Assembly (NCBI GenBank): GCA_030428825.1
Contig: JAUIEL010000090.1
Coordinates: 1-14,172, forward strand
Direction: 5' to 3'
Length of the DNA stretch: 14,172 nucleotides
Source: a bacterium
GTDB taxonomy: Bacteria > Planctomycetota > B15-G4 > JADJEK01
This document shows positions 1-6,665 of this stretch, piece after piece (position 1 is the first letter of the stretch; each line of letters opens with the position of its first letter). The notes beneath the pieces are model-generated. The model made no database searches and was not told the DNA's origin. It saw only the letters and a program-made list of their open reading frames with translations. The position numbers and the translations under genes were made by a program.

Positions 1-500
1 CGCTCGAGGATCACCTGCTGCACATGAAGCGGGACATCCGCGACTTCGCGCCGCACCGGGTCGCCGTCGACAGCATGTCGGCGTTCGAGCGCGTCTCGAG
101 CGCGAAGTCGTTCCGCGAGTTCGTGATCGCCCTGACCAGCGCCATCAAGCACATGGAGATCACCGGCCTCTTCACGAACACGACCTCGATGCTGATCGGC
201 GGGGAGTCGATCACCGAGACCCACATCTCGACGATCACCGACACGATCATCCTCCTCCGCTACGTCGAGCTGCACGGCGAGATGCGCCGCGGCCTGACCG
301 TCCTGAAGATGCGCGGGACGTGGCACGAGAAGGGGATCCGCGAGTACACGATCGACGGGAACGGGATGCACGTGAAGGACTCGTTCAAGGGGGTCCACGG
401 GATCCTGAGCGGGGTGCCGAGCTACTACTCGATCGCCGACGAGAAGTCGCGGCTCGAGGAGATGTTCGGGGGAGACGAGGAGGAGCGCGGCGCCGAGTGA
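1..500 (+). CDS. kaiC: KaiC-type circadian clock ATPase, C-terminal part (5' end outside window)
   Basis: This is the last ~165 residues of a KaiC-family RecA-like ATPase; the first whole codon is at 3 and the stop is at 498-500. The Walker B strand is VAVDSMSAF. The stretch ITETHISTITDT (codons about 210-242) matches the KaiC CII phosphorylation segment; its Ser-Thr pair (codons 228-233) corresponds to S431/T432 of Synechococcus KaiC. LKMRGTWHEKGIREYTI is the diagnostic late-KaiC signature. The tail (KDSF, ILSGVPS, DEKSRLEEMF) follows cyanobacterial KaiC through the A-loop, so this is a true KaiC C-terminal domain and not merely a RecA/RadA paralogue. Whether the CI domain and an adjacent kaiB exist cannot be seen. 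It lies 21 bases upstream of a hybrid kinase on the same strand, which implies co-transcription. Confidence 0.92.
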   Translation, partial: LEDHLLHMKRDIRDFAPHRVAVDSMSAFERVSSAKSFREFVIALTSAIKHMEITGLFTNTTSMLIGGESITETHISTITDTIILLRYVELHGEMRRGLTVLKMRGTWHEKGIREYTIDGNGMHVKDSFKGVHGILSGVPSYYSIADEKSRLEEMFGGDEEERGAE

Positions 501-521
501 TCTCGGCGCCGGAGTGAACCG

Positions 522-2387
522 ATGGTGACGCTCGAGAGGCCGCTGCTGCGGGTGCTGGTCGTCGAGGACAATCAGGCCGACGCCGACCTGACCCTCGACT
601 GGCTGCTCGGCTTCTCGGAGTACGACATGTCGGTCGAGCACGCGAGGACCCTCCGCGACGCGCTCGAGACGATGTCGTGCTGGCACGTCGACGTCATGTT
701 CCTCGACCTGAACCTCCCCGACTCGAAGGGCGTCTCCACGCTCCGCGCGATCCGCTCCCGCAGCGACGAGATCGCGATCGTCGTGCTGTCGGGGATGGAG
801 TCGGCCGAGCTCCGCAACCTCTCCCGCCGGCTCGGCGCGATGGACTTCGTCCACAAGAACGAGTCCTCGCGCCACCTCGTCGAGCGGACGATGCAGCACG
901 CGCTCGACCGCTTTCGGGCCCGCGGTCGGGCGCGGCAGATGGAGCGCCTCGTCTCCCAGAACCCCGACGGGGTGATCGTGGTCGACGCGAAGGGGGCGGT
1001 GCAGTTCGTGAACGCCGCGGCGCTCGAGCTGTTCGGCCGCCGGCGCGAGGAGCTCGTCGGCGAGTCGCTCGGCTTCTCGGTCGCCGAGGGGCGGGCGGCG
1101 GAGGTCGAGATCCTCCGCGGCGCCGAGCGCCGGATCTGCGAGATGCGCGTCACCGGGGTCGAATGGCAGGACGCCCCGGCGTTCCTGGCGACCCTGCGCG
1201 ACGTCACCGAACAGCGGCGGCTGGCGGACCTCCTCCGTCAGCAGCAGCGGATCGAGGCGGTCGGGACGTTGGCCGGCGGCGTGGCGCACGACTTCAACAA
1301 CCTCATGGCCGTCGTGCTCGGCTACTGCGAGTCGCTCGCCTTCTCGGACGGATTGAGCGCGTCCGACGCCGAGGCGGTGGTCGGGATCCAGCAGGCGGCC
1401 GAGAGCGCGGCGGGCCTCTCGAGGCGACTCCTCGCGTTCGGCCGGCGTTCCACGATGGAGCCGGTCCCGACCGACCTGAACGTGATCGTGTCGGAGCTCG
1501 AGCGGATGCTCCGCCGGCTGGTCGGCGCGGGGATCGATCTCCGCCTGGCGATGGAGCCGTCGTTGCCGGCGGTCCTCGTCGACCCCGCCCAGCTCGAGCA
1601 GGTCGTCCTGAACCTGGTCGTGAACGCGCGCGACGCGATGGCCTCGGGCGGGCGCCTCTCGATCGAGACCCGGAGCGCCCGGGTCGAGGCGGGGGAGGAC
1701 GCCGAGGTCCGCCCCGGCGTCGAGCCCGGCGCCTACGTGGTCCTCTCGGTCGCGGACACGGGCGAGGGGATGTCCGAGGAGGTGCGCGGCCGCGTGTTCG
1801 AGCCGTTCTTCACCACCAAGGGCGAGGGGAAGGGGACGGGGCTCGGCCTCGCGGTCGTGCACGGCATCGTCGACCAGCACCGGGGACACGTCGTCGTCGC
1901 CAGCGAACTCGCCCGGGGGACGACCTTCGACGTCTACCTGCCCGCGATCGAGCGGACCGCCGAATCGCACCCCCGGTCCGAGCCGTACCGGCTGCCGCAC
2001 GGCACCGAGACCGTGCTCCTGGCCGAGGACGAGCCCGAGGTCCGGGCGATGGCGCGCCTCGTGCTCGAGTCGTGCGGCTACCGGGTGCTCGAGTCGGCGG
2101 ACGGTCAGGAGGCGCTCGAGCGCGCGCGCGAGCACGCCGAGCGGATCGACCTGCTGTTGAGCGACGTCGTCATGCCGCGGAAGAGCGGCCCGGACCTCGC
2201 CCGGGAGATCGCCGCGGAGCACCCCGACGTGAGGACGATCTTCATCTCCGGGTACGGAGACGACGTGCTCGCGCGGCTCGGCGTGATCGGCGGCAAGGCG
2301 GGGTTCCTCCGCAAGCCGTTCACCGCCGAGCGGCTGGCCCGGGCGGTCCGGGATCGGCTGGCCGCGGGAGCCGAAGGTGGATCATGA
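522..2387 (+). CDS. Hybrid sensor histidine kinase, REC-PAS-HisKA-HATPase-REC
   Basis: A 621-residue cytosolic hybrid kinase with no membrane segment. The N-terminal receiver (about 9-130) has the acid pair E15/D16, phospho-acceptor D62, S90 and K112. A PAS domain (about 142-231) ends in the usual LRDVTE motif. HisKA has the H-box GGVAHDFNN with phospho-accepting H256. The HATPase shows N368, the DTGEGM box (about 412-417) and GKGTGLGL. The C-terminal receiver (about 497-615) has E502/D503, D548, S576 and K598. All catalytic residues of all modules are present, so it is probably active, passing phosphate from H256 to D548, with the N-terminal receiver as a further input. The ATG has GGAG seven bases upstream (511-514). 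Its place right after kaiC suggests it reads KaiC state, as SasA and CikA do in cyanobacteria, though it lacks the KaiB-like domain of SasA. Confidence 0.95.
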   Translation: MVTLERPLLRVLVVEDNQADADLTLDWLLGFSEYDMSVEHARTLRDALETMSCWHVDVMFLDLNLPDSKGVSTLRAIRSRSDEIAIVVLSGMESAELRNLSRRLGAMDFVHKNESSRHLVERTMQHALDRFRARGRARQMERLVSQNPDGVIVVDAKGAVQFVNAAALELFGRRREELVGESLGFSVAEGRAAEVEILRGAERRICEMRVTGVEWQDAPAFLATLRDVTEQRRLADLLRQQQRIEAVGTLAGGVAHDFNNLMAVVLGYCESLAFSDGLSASDAEAVVGIQQAAESAAGLSRRLLAFGRRSTMEPVPTDLNVIVSELERMLRRLVGAGIDLRLAMEPSLPAVLVDPAQLEQVVLNLVVNARDAMASGGRLSIETRSARVEAGEDAEVRPGVEPGAYVVLSVADTGEGMSEEVRGRVFEPFFTTKGEGKGTGLGLAVVHGIVDQHRGHVVVASELARGTTFDVYLPAIERTAESHPRSEPYRLPHGTETVLLAEDEPEVRAMARLVLESCGYRVLESADGQEALERAREHAERIDLLLSDVVMPRKSGPDLAREIAAEHPDVRTIFISGYGDDVLARLGVIGGKAGFLRKPFTAERLARAVRDRLAAGAEGGS

Positions 2388-2409
2388 GCGCGGGGACGGG
2401 GAGGGGACG

Positions 2410-4446
2410 GTGACGGGATCGGATCGAGACGCCACCGCGACGGTCCTCCTCGTCACGACGGGGACCGATCGACGCGTCGTGGAGGCGATGCTCCTCCCCC
2501 GGCTCGGGCCGGGGTTCCGGGCGAGCTCCTGCGCCGCGGAGGATCTCGCCGTCGAACCCGGGCTCCCGGGGACCGACGTCTTCGTCGTGCACGCGACCGA
2601 CGTGAAGGGGCGCGACGCCGGACTCTCCGCGCTGGGGGCGACCGGGATCGAGCGGCCGGTCGTCGTCTGCGCGCCGCGCGAGGTCTGCCGGGCCCCGCGC
2701 GCCGAACCGACCTCCGAGCTCGCGACCGTCCCGATCGAGGAGTTCGGGTCGCCGGTCCTCGGCTGGGCGGTCCGCGGCGCGATCGAGCGGCACCACCTCG
2801 TCGGCCGCCGCACCAAGGCGGAGGAGAGCCTGCGGGAGATCCTCGCCGACTGCTCGGACGGCGTGCTCGTGCTCGACGCGGGCGGGGTCATCCGCTACAC
2901 GAACGGGGCCGCGGCCGCGATGTTCGGGAAGGACGCGTCCGGCCTGGTCGGCGGGACGCTCGGCATCCCGATCGCCGAGGGGCGTTCGACGTCGATCGAC
3001 CTGGTCGGTTCGCGACGGGCGGACCTCCGCGCGGTCCGGACGACCTGGGAGGGAGAGGCGGCCGTCGTCGCCATCCTGCGCGACGTCACCGAGGAGATCC
3101 GTCAGAAGGAGGAGCTCGAGCGCCTGAACCGCGAGCTGGAGGAGGCGAACGGGCGCCTGGAGCGGCTCGCGAGCGTCGACGTGCTGACGAACGTCCTGAA
3201 CCGGCGCGGGATCGAGCGGGCGGTGATCGAGGAGGTGGCGCGGGCGCGGCGGACCGGCCTCCCCCTGGCCGCCGTCCTCGTCGACTCCGACCGCTTCAAG
3301 GAGGTGAACGACACGTACGGCCACGACGTCGGCGACGCGATCCTGCGGGAGGTCGCCGAGCGGATGCGTCGCGGGCTGCGGCCGTCCGACCGCCTCGGCC
3401 GCGTCGGGGGGGACGAGTTCCTCCTCCTCCTCCCGGAGACCGGAGAGGCCGAGGCGCGCGTCGCGGCCGAGCGGATCCGGCGCCAGGTGGCGAGCGATCC
3501 GGTCGAACACGGGAGCGTCCGCGTCTGGGCGACGGTCAGCCTCGCGGTGGTGGAGGTACGGGACGAGTCGGCCACGATCGCCGACCTCCTCGCGCGCTGC
3601 CACGACGCGCTGATGACCTCGAAGCGGTCGGGCCGGAACCGCGTGACGAGCGCCCGCGAGGGCGAGCCGGCGCCGAGCGGCGGCGACGGAGCGGCCCCGC
3701 GGCGCGACGTGCGCCGGGAGCTCCTCGAGGGGCGGACGATCCCGGTCACCGTCGAGTCGATCTACGAGCTCGGCCGTCGCCGCGAGGTCGGCTCGCGGCT
3801 CCGGGTGCTGAGCGTGAACGTCGACTCCTGGCTCAGTCCCGACGTCCTCCGCCAGTGCGAGGAGGACGGCTGCCTCGCCGACGTCGACCTCCTCTGCCTC
3901 GAGGCGAGCCTCCGCGCGCCGGTCGTGCTCTCCCCGGATCGGTGGCTGCACGTCGGCATCTTCGCCCACACCCTCCTCGAGGCGGGGGAGGAGGAGCTGA
4001 TGGGGCGCCTGGCGCTCCCGCCCGAGCTTCGCGTGCGGCTGGAGCTGAGCGATCGGGAGGTCGTGAAGGACATGAGCGCGCTCCAGACGCGCGTCCGCGC
4101 GCTGCGCGAGTTCGGCGTGAGCATCGCGATGTCGAACGTGACCGCGTCGCGCGGCGCGCTCGAGTCGATCATCCTCCTCGAGCCGGAGGTGATCCTGCTC
4201 GACGCCTCGTCCGTCCGCGGCTGCGCCGAACACGTCGGACGGCGCCGGTTCGTCAGCCAGATGGTCCGGTTGGGTCAGGCGCTCGAGACGACGGTGGTGG
4301 CGTGCGGGATCACGAACCCGAGCGACCTGGAGCAGGTCCGGGCGTGCGGCGTTCATTTCGGCCAGGGGCCGCTCCTCTCCCGTCCACGCTCGTATCCCGT
4401 CGCCCCCTCCGACGCCTCCGACACCTCGAGCGCCACGGCCGAGTGA
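2410..4446 (+). CDS. Diguanylate cyclase: degenerate receiver, PAS, active-looking GGDEF, degenerate EAL
   Basis: Predicted to make cyclic-di-GMP. From the GTG at 2410 (678 residues), residues 11-129 form a receiver-like domain without a phospho-acceptor Asp (VVHAT where FLDLN would be). A PAS domain (140-229) ends in LRDVTEE and a coiled linker. The GGDEF domain (251-412) has an intact GGDEF at 333-337 and an inhibitory I-site RPSD at 324-327 with the standard five-residue gap. The C-terminal part (439-659) keeps the EAL fold signature (RLELSD, FGQGPLLSRP) but lacks EAL itself, replaces DDFG by MSNVT and loses the late catalytic Glu (VACGITN). It is therefore probably a sensory or c-di-GMP-effector EAL and not a phosphodiesterase. 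GTG 2410 is preferred because GGAGG lies five bases upstream; GTG 2377, with GGGAG six bases upstream, would overlap the kinase by 11 bases and add 11 low-complexity residues. Confidence 0.92.
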   Translation: MTGSDRDATATVLLVTTGTDRRVVEAMLLPRLGPGFRASSCAAEDLAVEPGLPGTDVFVVHATDVKGRDAGLSALGATGIERPVVVCAPREVCRAPRAEPTSELATVPIEEFGSPVLGWAVRGAIERHHLVGRRTKAEESLREILADCSDGVLVLDAGGVIRYTNGAAAAMFGKDASGLVGGTLGIPIAEGRSTSIDLVGSRRADLRAVRTTWEGEAAVVAILRDVTEEIRQKEELERLNRELEEANGRLERLASVDVLTNVLNRRGIERAVIEEVARARRTGLPLAAVLVDSDRFKEVNDTYGHDVGDAILREVAERMRRGLRPSDRLGRVGGDEFLLLLPETGEAEARVAAERIRRQVASDPVEHGSVRVWATVSLAVVEVRDESATIADLLARCHDALMTSKRSGRNRVTSAREGEPAPSGGDGAAPRRDVRRELLEGRTIPVTVESIYELGRRREVGSRLRVLSVNVDSWLSPDVLRQCEEDGCLADVDLLCLEASLRAPVVLSPDRWLHVGIFAHTLLEAGEEELMGRLALPPELRVRLELSDREVVKDMSALQTRVRALREFGVSIAMSNVTASRGALESIILLEPEVILLDASSVRGCAEHVGRRRFVSQMVRLGQALETTVVACGITNPSDLEQVRACGVHFGQGPLLSRPRSYPVAPSDASDTSSATAE

Positions 4447-4451
4447 GCGCC

Positions 4452-4465
4452 GCCGCTCGAGCGGC
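4452..4465 (+). terminator. Short palindrome after the kaiC operon, weak terminator candidate
   Basis: A perfect 14-base palindrome (gccgctcgagcggc) starts five bases after the stop of the diguanylate cyclase gene. It can fold as a 5-bp stem with a TCGA loop. No T-run follows, so an intrinsic terminator is only a weak suggestion. Confidence 0.25.
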
Positions 4466-4469
4466 CGGA

Positions 4470-4499
4470 GGGGGGAGCAGGGGAGAGCTGGGGAGAGGG
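4470..4499 (+). other. Canonical G-quadruplex motif in the 3' region of the kaiC operon
   Basis: Four G-runs on the + strand (4470-4475, 4480-4483, 4490-4493, 4497-4499) are separated by loops of 4, 6 and 3 bases. This satisfies the usual G3+N1-7 pattern. It starts 24 bases after the stop codon, in the space between two convergent genes, so it would be in the 3' untranslated part of the operon mRNA. Whether it folds, or is just G-rich spacer, is unknown. Confidence 0.5.
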
Positions 4500-4658
4500 C
4501 GCTGGCGCGGAGGATTCTCGTCGGCGTGACGGGTCGGCGTCATGCCATGGATCGTCTTCCGCGGCGCGACTCGTCGCCGAGCGGCGAGCGCTTCCGACGC
4601 ATCGCGCGAGGACGCGGGCGGGTCGGAGGGTTCGTCCCTCCTCCGGGGCCCGCCGTGG

Positions 4659-4688
4659 CGAACGCGAGGGCGTTCCCGCTCGCGTTCG
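4659..4688 (-). terminator. Terminator-like hairpin after the secreted-protein gene
   Basis: Two perfect 10-base inverted arms (4659-4668 and 4679-4688; cgaacgcgag against its complement) flank a 10-base loop. Read on the - strand, the hairpin begins six bases after the TAG stop of the secreted-protein gene, a typical terminator position. No U-tract follows, as is common for G+C-rich bacteria, so termination is inferred from position and stem strength. Confidence 0.5.
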
Positions 4689-4694
4689 GATTCC

Positions 4695-5591
4695 CTACGG
4701 CGTCGTCGCGCTCACGCCGTTGGAGGCGGCGAAGCCGGCCGGTCCGAGGGGGTCCTCGATCCAGATCTGCGCCACGAACGGGACGCCGCTCGGCAGCGCG
4801 GGCGGTGTGGTCGCGCCGAGCGTCAGCGCGCCGGCGCCGTCGACCGGGACCGCGAAGATCGCGGTCGGCGTCGGCACGAGGATGCCGCCGAAGAAGAGGA
4901 GGTTCGCCTGGCTGGCGCCGAGGATCAGGTGGGCCGTCGCGTTCGGGCGGGCCTGCGAGAGCGCGAACGTCACGTTCGTGCCGGCGACGAGCGAACCGGT
5001 GGCGACCAGACTCGGCGACCCCGCCGTCCCGGCGAGCGCGTGACCGAGGTCGGTCCAGGGCGGGGCCGGGTCCTTCACGCGGACGGCGAAGCGGAAGTTC
5101 GCGCCCCAGTCGAACACGAAGCCGGACGCGACGTGCACCGACCGGTCGGAGTGGCTCGACCCGACCGTCGGCGGGTTCGCGAGCGGCGTCCCGCCCGAGT
5201 TGGTGTCGAACTGGATCGAGACCCACAGGTGGGCCGGGACGGTCACCGGCGCGGCGAGGTCGACGACCTTCAGGCCGGACGCGCCGCCGCCGGGGATCGA
5301 CACGACCTCGGTGTGGAGCGCCGCGCCGGAGACCGGCAGCGTCGAGTCGGTGGCGTCGTTCGCGTAGAGCCGGATCGTCGCCTGCGACGAGCCGTTCGAG
5401 AGGAAGCCGAACGTGATGCGGTCGACCTCTCCGCCCTTCGTGAGGTGGAGGTCGTCGGCCCACTCGTTGCCGCCGAGGATGCCGTTCGACCCGGTGGGGT
5501 TCGCGGTGTTGTCGTACACGACCTCGCCGGCGGCGCCGGGGGCGACGAGCGCGAGTCCGAGGAGCAGGGGGGCGGGGATACGGGTTCGCAT
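4695..5591 (-). CDS. Secreted protein with choice-of-anchor-like domain and planctomycete-type C-terminal module
   Basis: A 298-residue exported protein. A signal peptide covers residues 1-22 (MRTRIP, hydrophobic stretch LLLGLALVA, cleavage near GAAG). Residues 23-174 begin VVYDNTAN and resemble the choice-of-anchor extracellular beta domains (WADDLHL, DRITFGFLS, IRLYAND, FDWGANFRFAVRVKD). After PPWTDLGHALAGT a second module (about 180-298) contains LVPTPTAIFAVPVDG and ends IEDPLGPAGFAASNGVSATTP at the exact C-terminus (last residues 279-298). From memory, modules of this kind close many large secreted proteins of high-G+C marine planctomycetes. There is no catalytic motif, so its role is surface or periplasmic and otherwise unknown. 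The ATG is chosen because it opens the signal peptide and has GGAGAG just upstream. It is a single gene, convergent with the kaiC operon and divergent from the sigma factor. Confidence 0.85.
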   Translation of the reverse strand: MRTRIPAPLLLGLALVAPGAAGEVVYDNTANPTGSNGILGGNEWADDLHLTKGGEVDRITFGFLSNGSSQATIRLYANDATDSTLPVSGAALHTEVVSIPGGGASGLKVVDLAAPVTVPAHLWVSIQFDTNSGGTPLANPPTVGSSHSDRSVHVASGFVFDWGANFRFAVRVKDPAPPWTDLGHALAGTAGSPSLVATGSLVAGTNVTFALSQARPNATAHLILGASQANLLFFGGILVPTPTAIFAVPVDGAGALTLGATTPPALPSGVPFVAQIWIEDPLGPAGFAASNGVSATTP

Positions 5592-5817
5592 CGGTCTCTC
5601 CGTGGTTCGTCTCCGGCGGGCGTCCGGACCTCGTGACGCGCGGGGCGTCGGCGCCGCGCGCGGGAAGGAGGAACGGCGTCGCCGGGGCGCCCGGGGATTT
5701 CGGGCGGCATTTTCTCGCGATCCCCGGCGGCGGACCTTCTCGATCCATCCTGCAGAGGAGGCGCGGTTTTCACGCCTCTCCCCTCGGCGGGCCGCCGTGG
5801 CCCGAACGGAGGAGCGC

Positions 5818-5919
5818 ATGACCGTCCGACCGATCGACCCCGCGCCGGCCGAGCGCGAGCCGGCGAGGATGCCCACGACGGCCGCCGCCCCGTTCGTCGT
5901 CTCCGCGTCGGGGCATTGA
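5818..5919 (+). CDS. Possible 33-residue small ORF with a strong ribosome binding site
   Basis: The only support is GGAGGAG placed about five bases before ATG 5818, the strongest Shine-Dalgarno in this gap, followed by 33 codons rich in Ala and Pro and a TGA. There is no signal peptide, membrane segment or known motif, and the frame stays open upstream for G+C reasons. It could be a leader peptide, a small protein or chance. Confidence 0.2.
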   Translation: MTVRPIDPAPAEREPARMPTTAAAPFVVSASGH

Positions 5920-5992
5920 GTCCGGCGCCGCGTCCCGTCGTCTCGAGGACGCACCGCCGGGGGAAGAGGCGCGGAGAACGGCCGCTCCCTGC

Positions 5993-6012
5993 AGAGATTT
6001 CGCGAAGTCTCT
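5993..6012. promoter_or_regulatory. 20-bp near-palindrome, candidate operator
   Basis: Arms AGAGA and TCTCT flank a perfect TTCGCGAA core, with 18 of 20 positions symmetrical; the single mismatched pair is T-G. It is centred about 50 bases upstream of the -35 box of the sigma factor promoter, a position suited to a dimeric activator or repressor. Confidence 0.35.
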
Positions 6013-6053
6013 CGAGGGCGTCCGCCGGCGGCGATCGCCCCGCTCCGGTCCGC

Positions 6054-6082
6054 TTGGCAATCGACTCGGGGACCTGCATACT
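6054..6082 (+). promoter_or_regulatory. Sigma-70-type promoter of the ECF sigma/kinase operon
   Basis: TTGGCA at 6054-6059 (five of six bases of TTGACA) and CATACT at 6077-6082 (four of six of TATAAT) are separated by exactly 17 bases. Transcription would start near 6089, giving a leader of about 40 bases before ATG 6129. It is the best promoter match I found in the window. Confidence 0.6.
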
Positions 6083-6128
6083 GGCCGGCGCCTTGCCCGG
6101 TCCACCGCCCCCCCGCGAGATCGAGACG

Positions 6129-6665
6129 ATGGCCGAGTCCGACTTGCGCGCGCGCGCCGCGACCGCCGACGAACTCCTCCCCGTCCTGTACCAGGAGCTG
6201 CGGAGACTCGCCGAGACGTACCTCGACCGCGAGCCGCGAGGACACACGCTGCAGCCGACGGCGTTGGTGCACGAGGCGTACCTGCGCGTCGCCGGCCTCA
6301 CGAGCATCGACTGGCGCGACCCGACGCACTTCTTCGGCGCGGCCGCGGGAGCGATGCGGCGGGTCCTCGTCGATCATGCCCGTCGCAAGGCGGCGGCGCG
6401 GCGCGGCGACCCGCGGCGGCGGGTGACGCTCGACGAGGAAGGCGTCGCCGCGTCGGACGGCGTCGACGTCGTCGAACTCGACGACGCGCTCCGACGGCTC
6501 GCGAGCCTGAACCCGCGACACGCGCGGATCGTCGAGCTCCGCTTCTTCGCCGGCCTCTCGGTCCCGGAGGTCGCGAAGGTCCTCGGCGTCTCCGCGTCGA
6601 CCGTGGCCATGGACTGGCGCATCGCCCGCGCGTGGTTGAACGGCCACCTGGCGGCGGACGCGTGA
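6129..6665 (+). CDS. ECF-subfamily RNA polymerase sigma factor, TIGR02999-like
   Basis: A 178-residue sigma factor with only sigma-2 and sigma-4 regions. Sigma-2 (about 12-90) carries LQPTALVHEAYLR (41-53), DWRDPTHFF (61-69) and AMRRVLVDHARRKAA, signatures of the TIGR02999 group common in planctomycetes and acidobacteria. Sigma-4 (about 117-174) carries LNPRHARIVELRFFAGLSV (128-145), followed by a helix-turn-helix near 144-166 and DWRIARAWL. The usual KRDW before the last helix reads AMDW. Length is typical and there is no C-terminal extension. ATG 6129 is chosen because it fits the family start and follows the promoter; an upstream ATG at 5916 would place the promoter inside the protein. The Shine-Dalgarno is poor (GAGA-like). 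The gene overlaps the following kinase gene by GTGA, and no anti-sigma gene is adjacent, so the kinase is the likely regulator. Confidence 0.93.
   Translation: MAESDLRARAATADELLPVLYQELRRLAETYLDREPRGHTLQPTALVHEAYLRVAGLTSIDWRDPTHFFGAAAGAMRRVLVDHARRKAAARRGDPRRRVTLDEEGVAASDGVDVVELDDALRRLASLNPRHARIVELRFFAGLSVPEVAKVLGVSASTVAMDWRIARAWLNGHLAADA

Larger units (their letters stand above)
5592..6128. other. 537-base divergent intergenic region
   Basis: This space separates the secreted-protein gene (-) from the ECF sigma factor gene (+). Open frames here have no recognisable protein character. It contains a 6-bp inverted repeat with a T-rich loop (5758-5778), a possible 33-codon ORF, a 20-bp near-palindrome and a sigma-70-like promoter, which are listed separately. 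I found no clear promoter for the leftward gene and no RNA gene. Confidence 0.6.

Noticed and set aside
4526..5416. A + strand frame antisense to the secreted protein
   Set aside because: Arg/Ser/Pro-rich without structure, while the - strand frame has a signal peptide and ordered beta modules.
5758..5778. 6-bp inverted repeat with a T-rich loop in the intergenic region
   Set aside because: Short stem, no link to a start or stop codon, and the T-run lies in the loop, so it fits neither a terminator nor an operator well.
5916..6128. Upstream extension of the sigma factor from ATG 5916
   Set aside because: The 71 extra residues have no family counterpart, and the stretch contains the promoter and the near-palindrome.
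6632..6661. Kinase start at 6632
   Set aside because: It would overlap the conserved end of the sigma factor by 34 bases. The GTG at 6662 forms a neat GTGA overlap.
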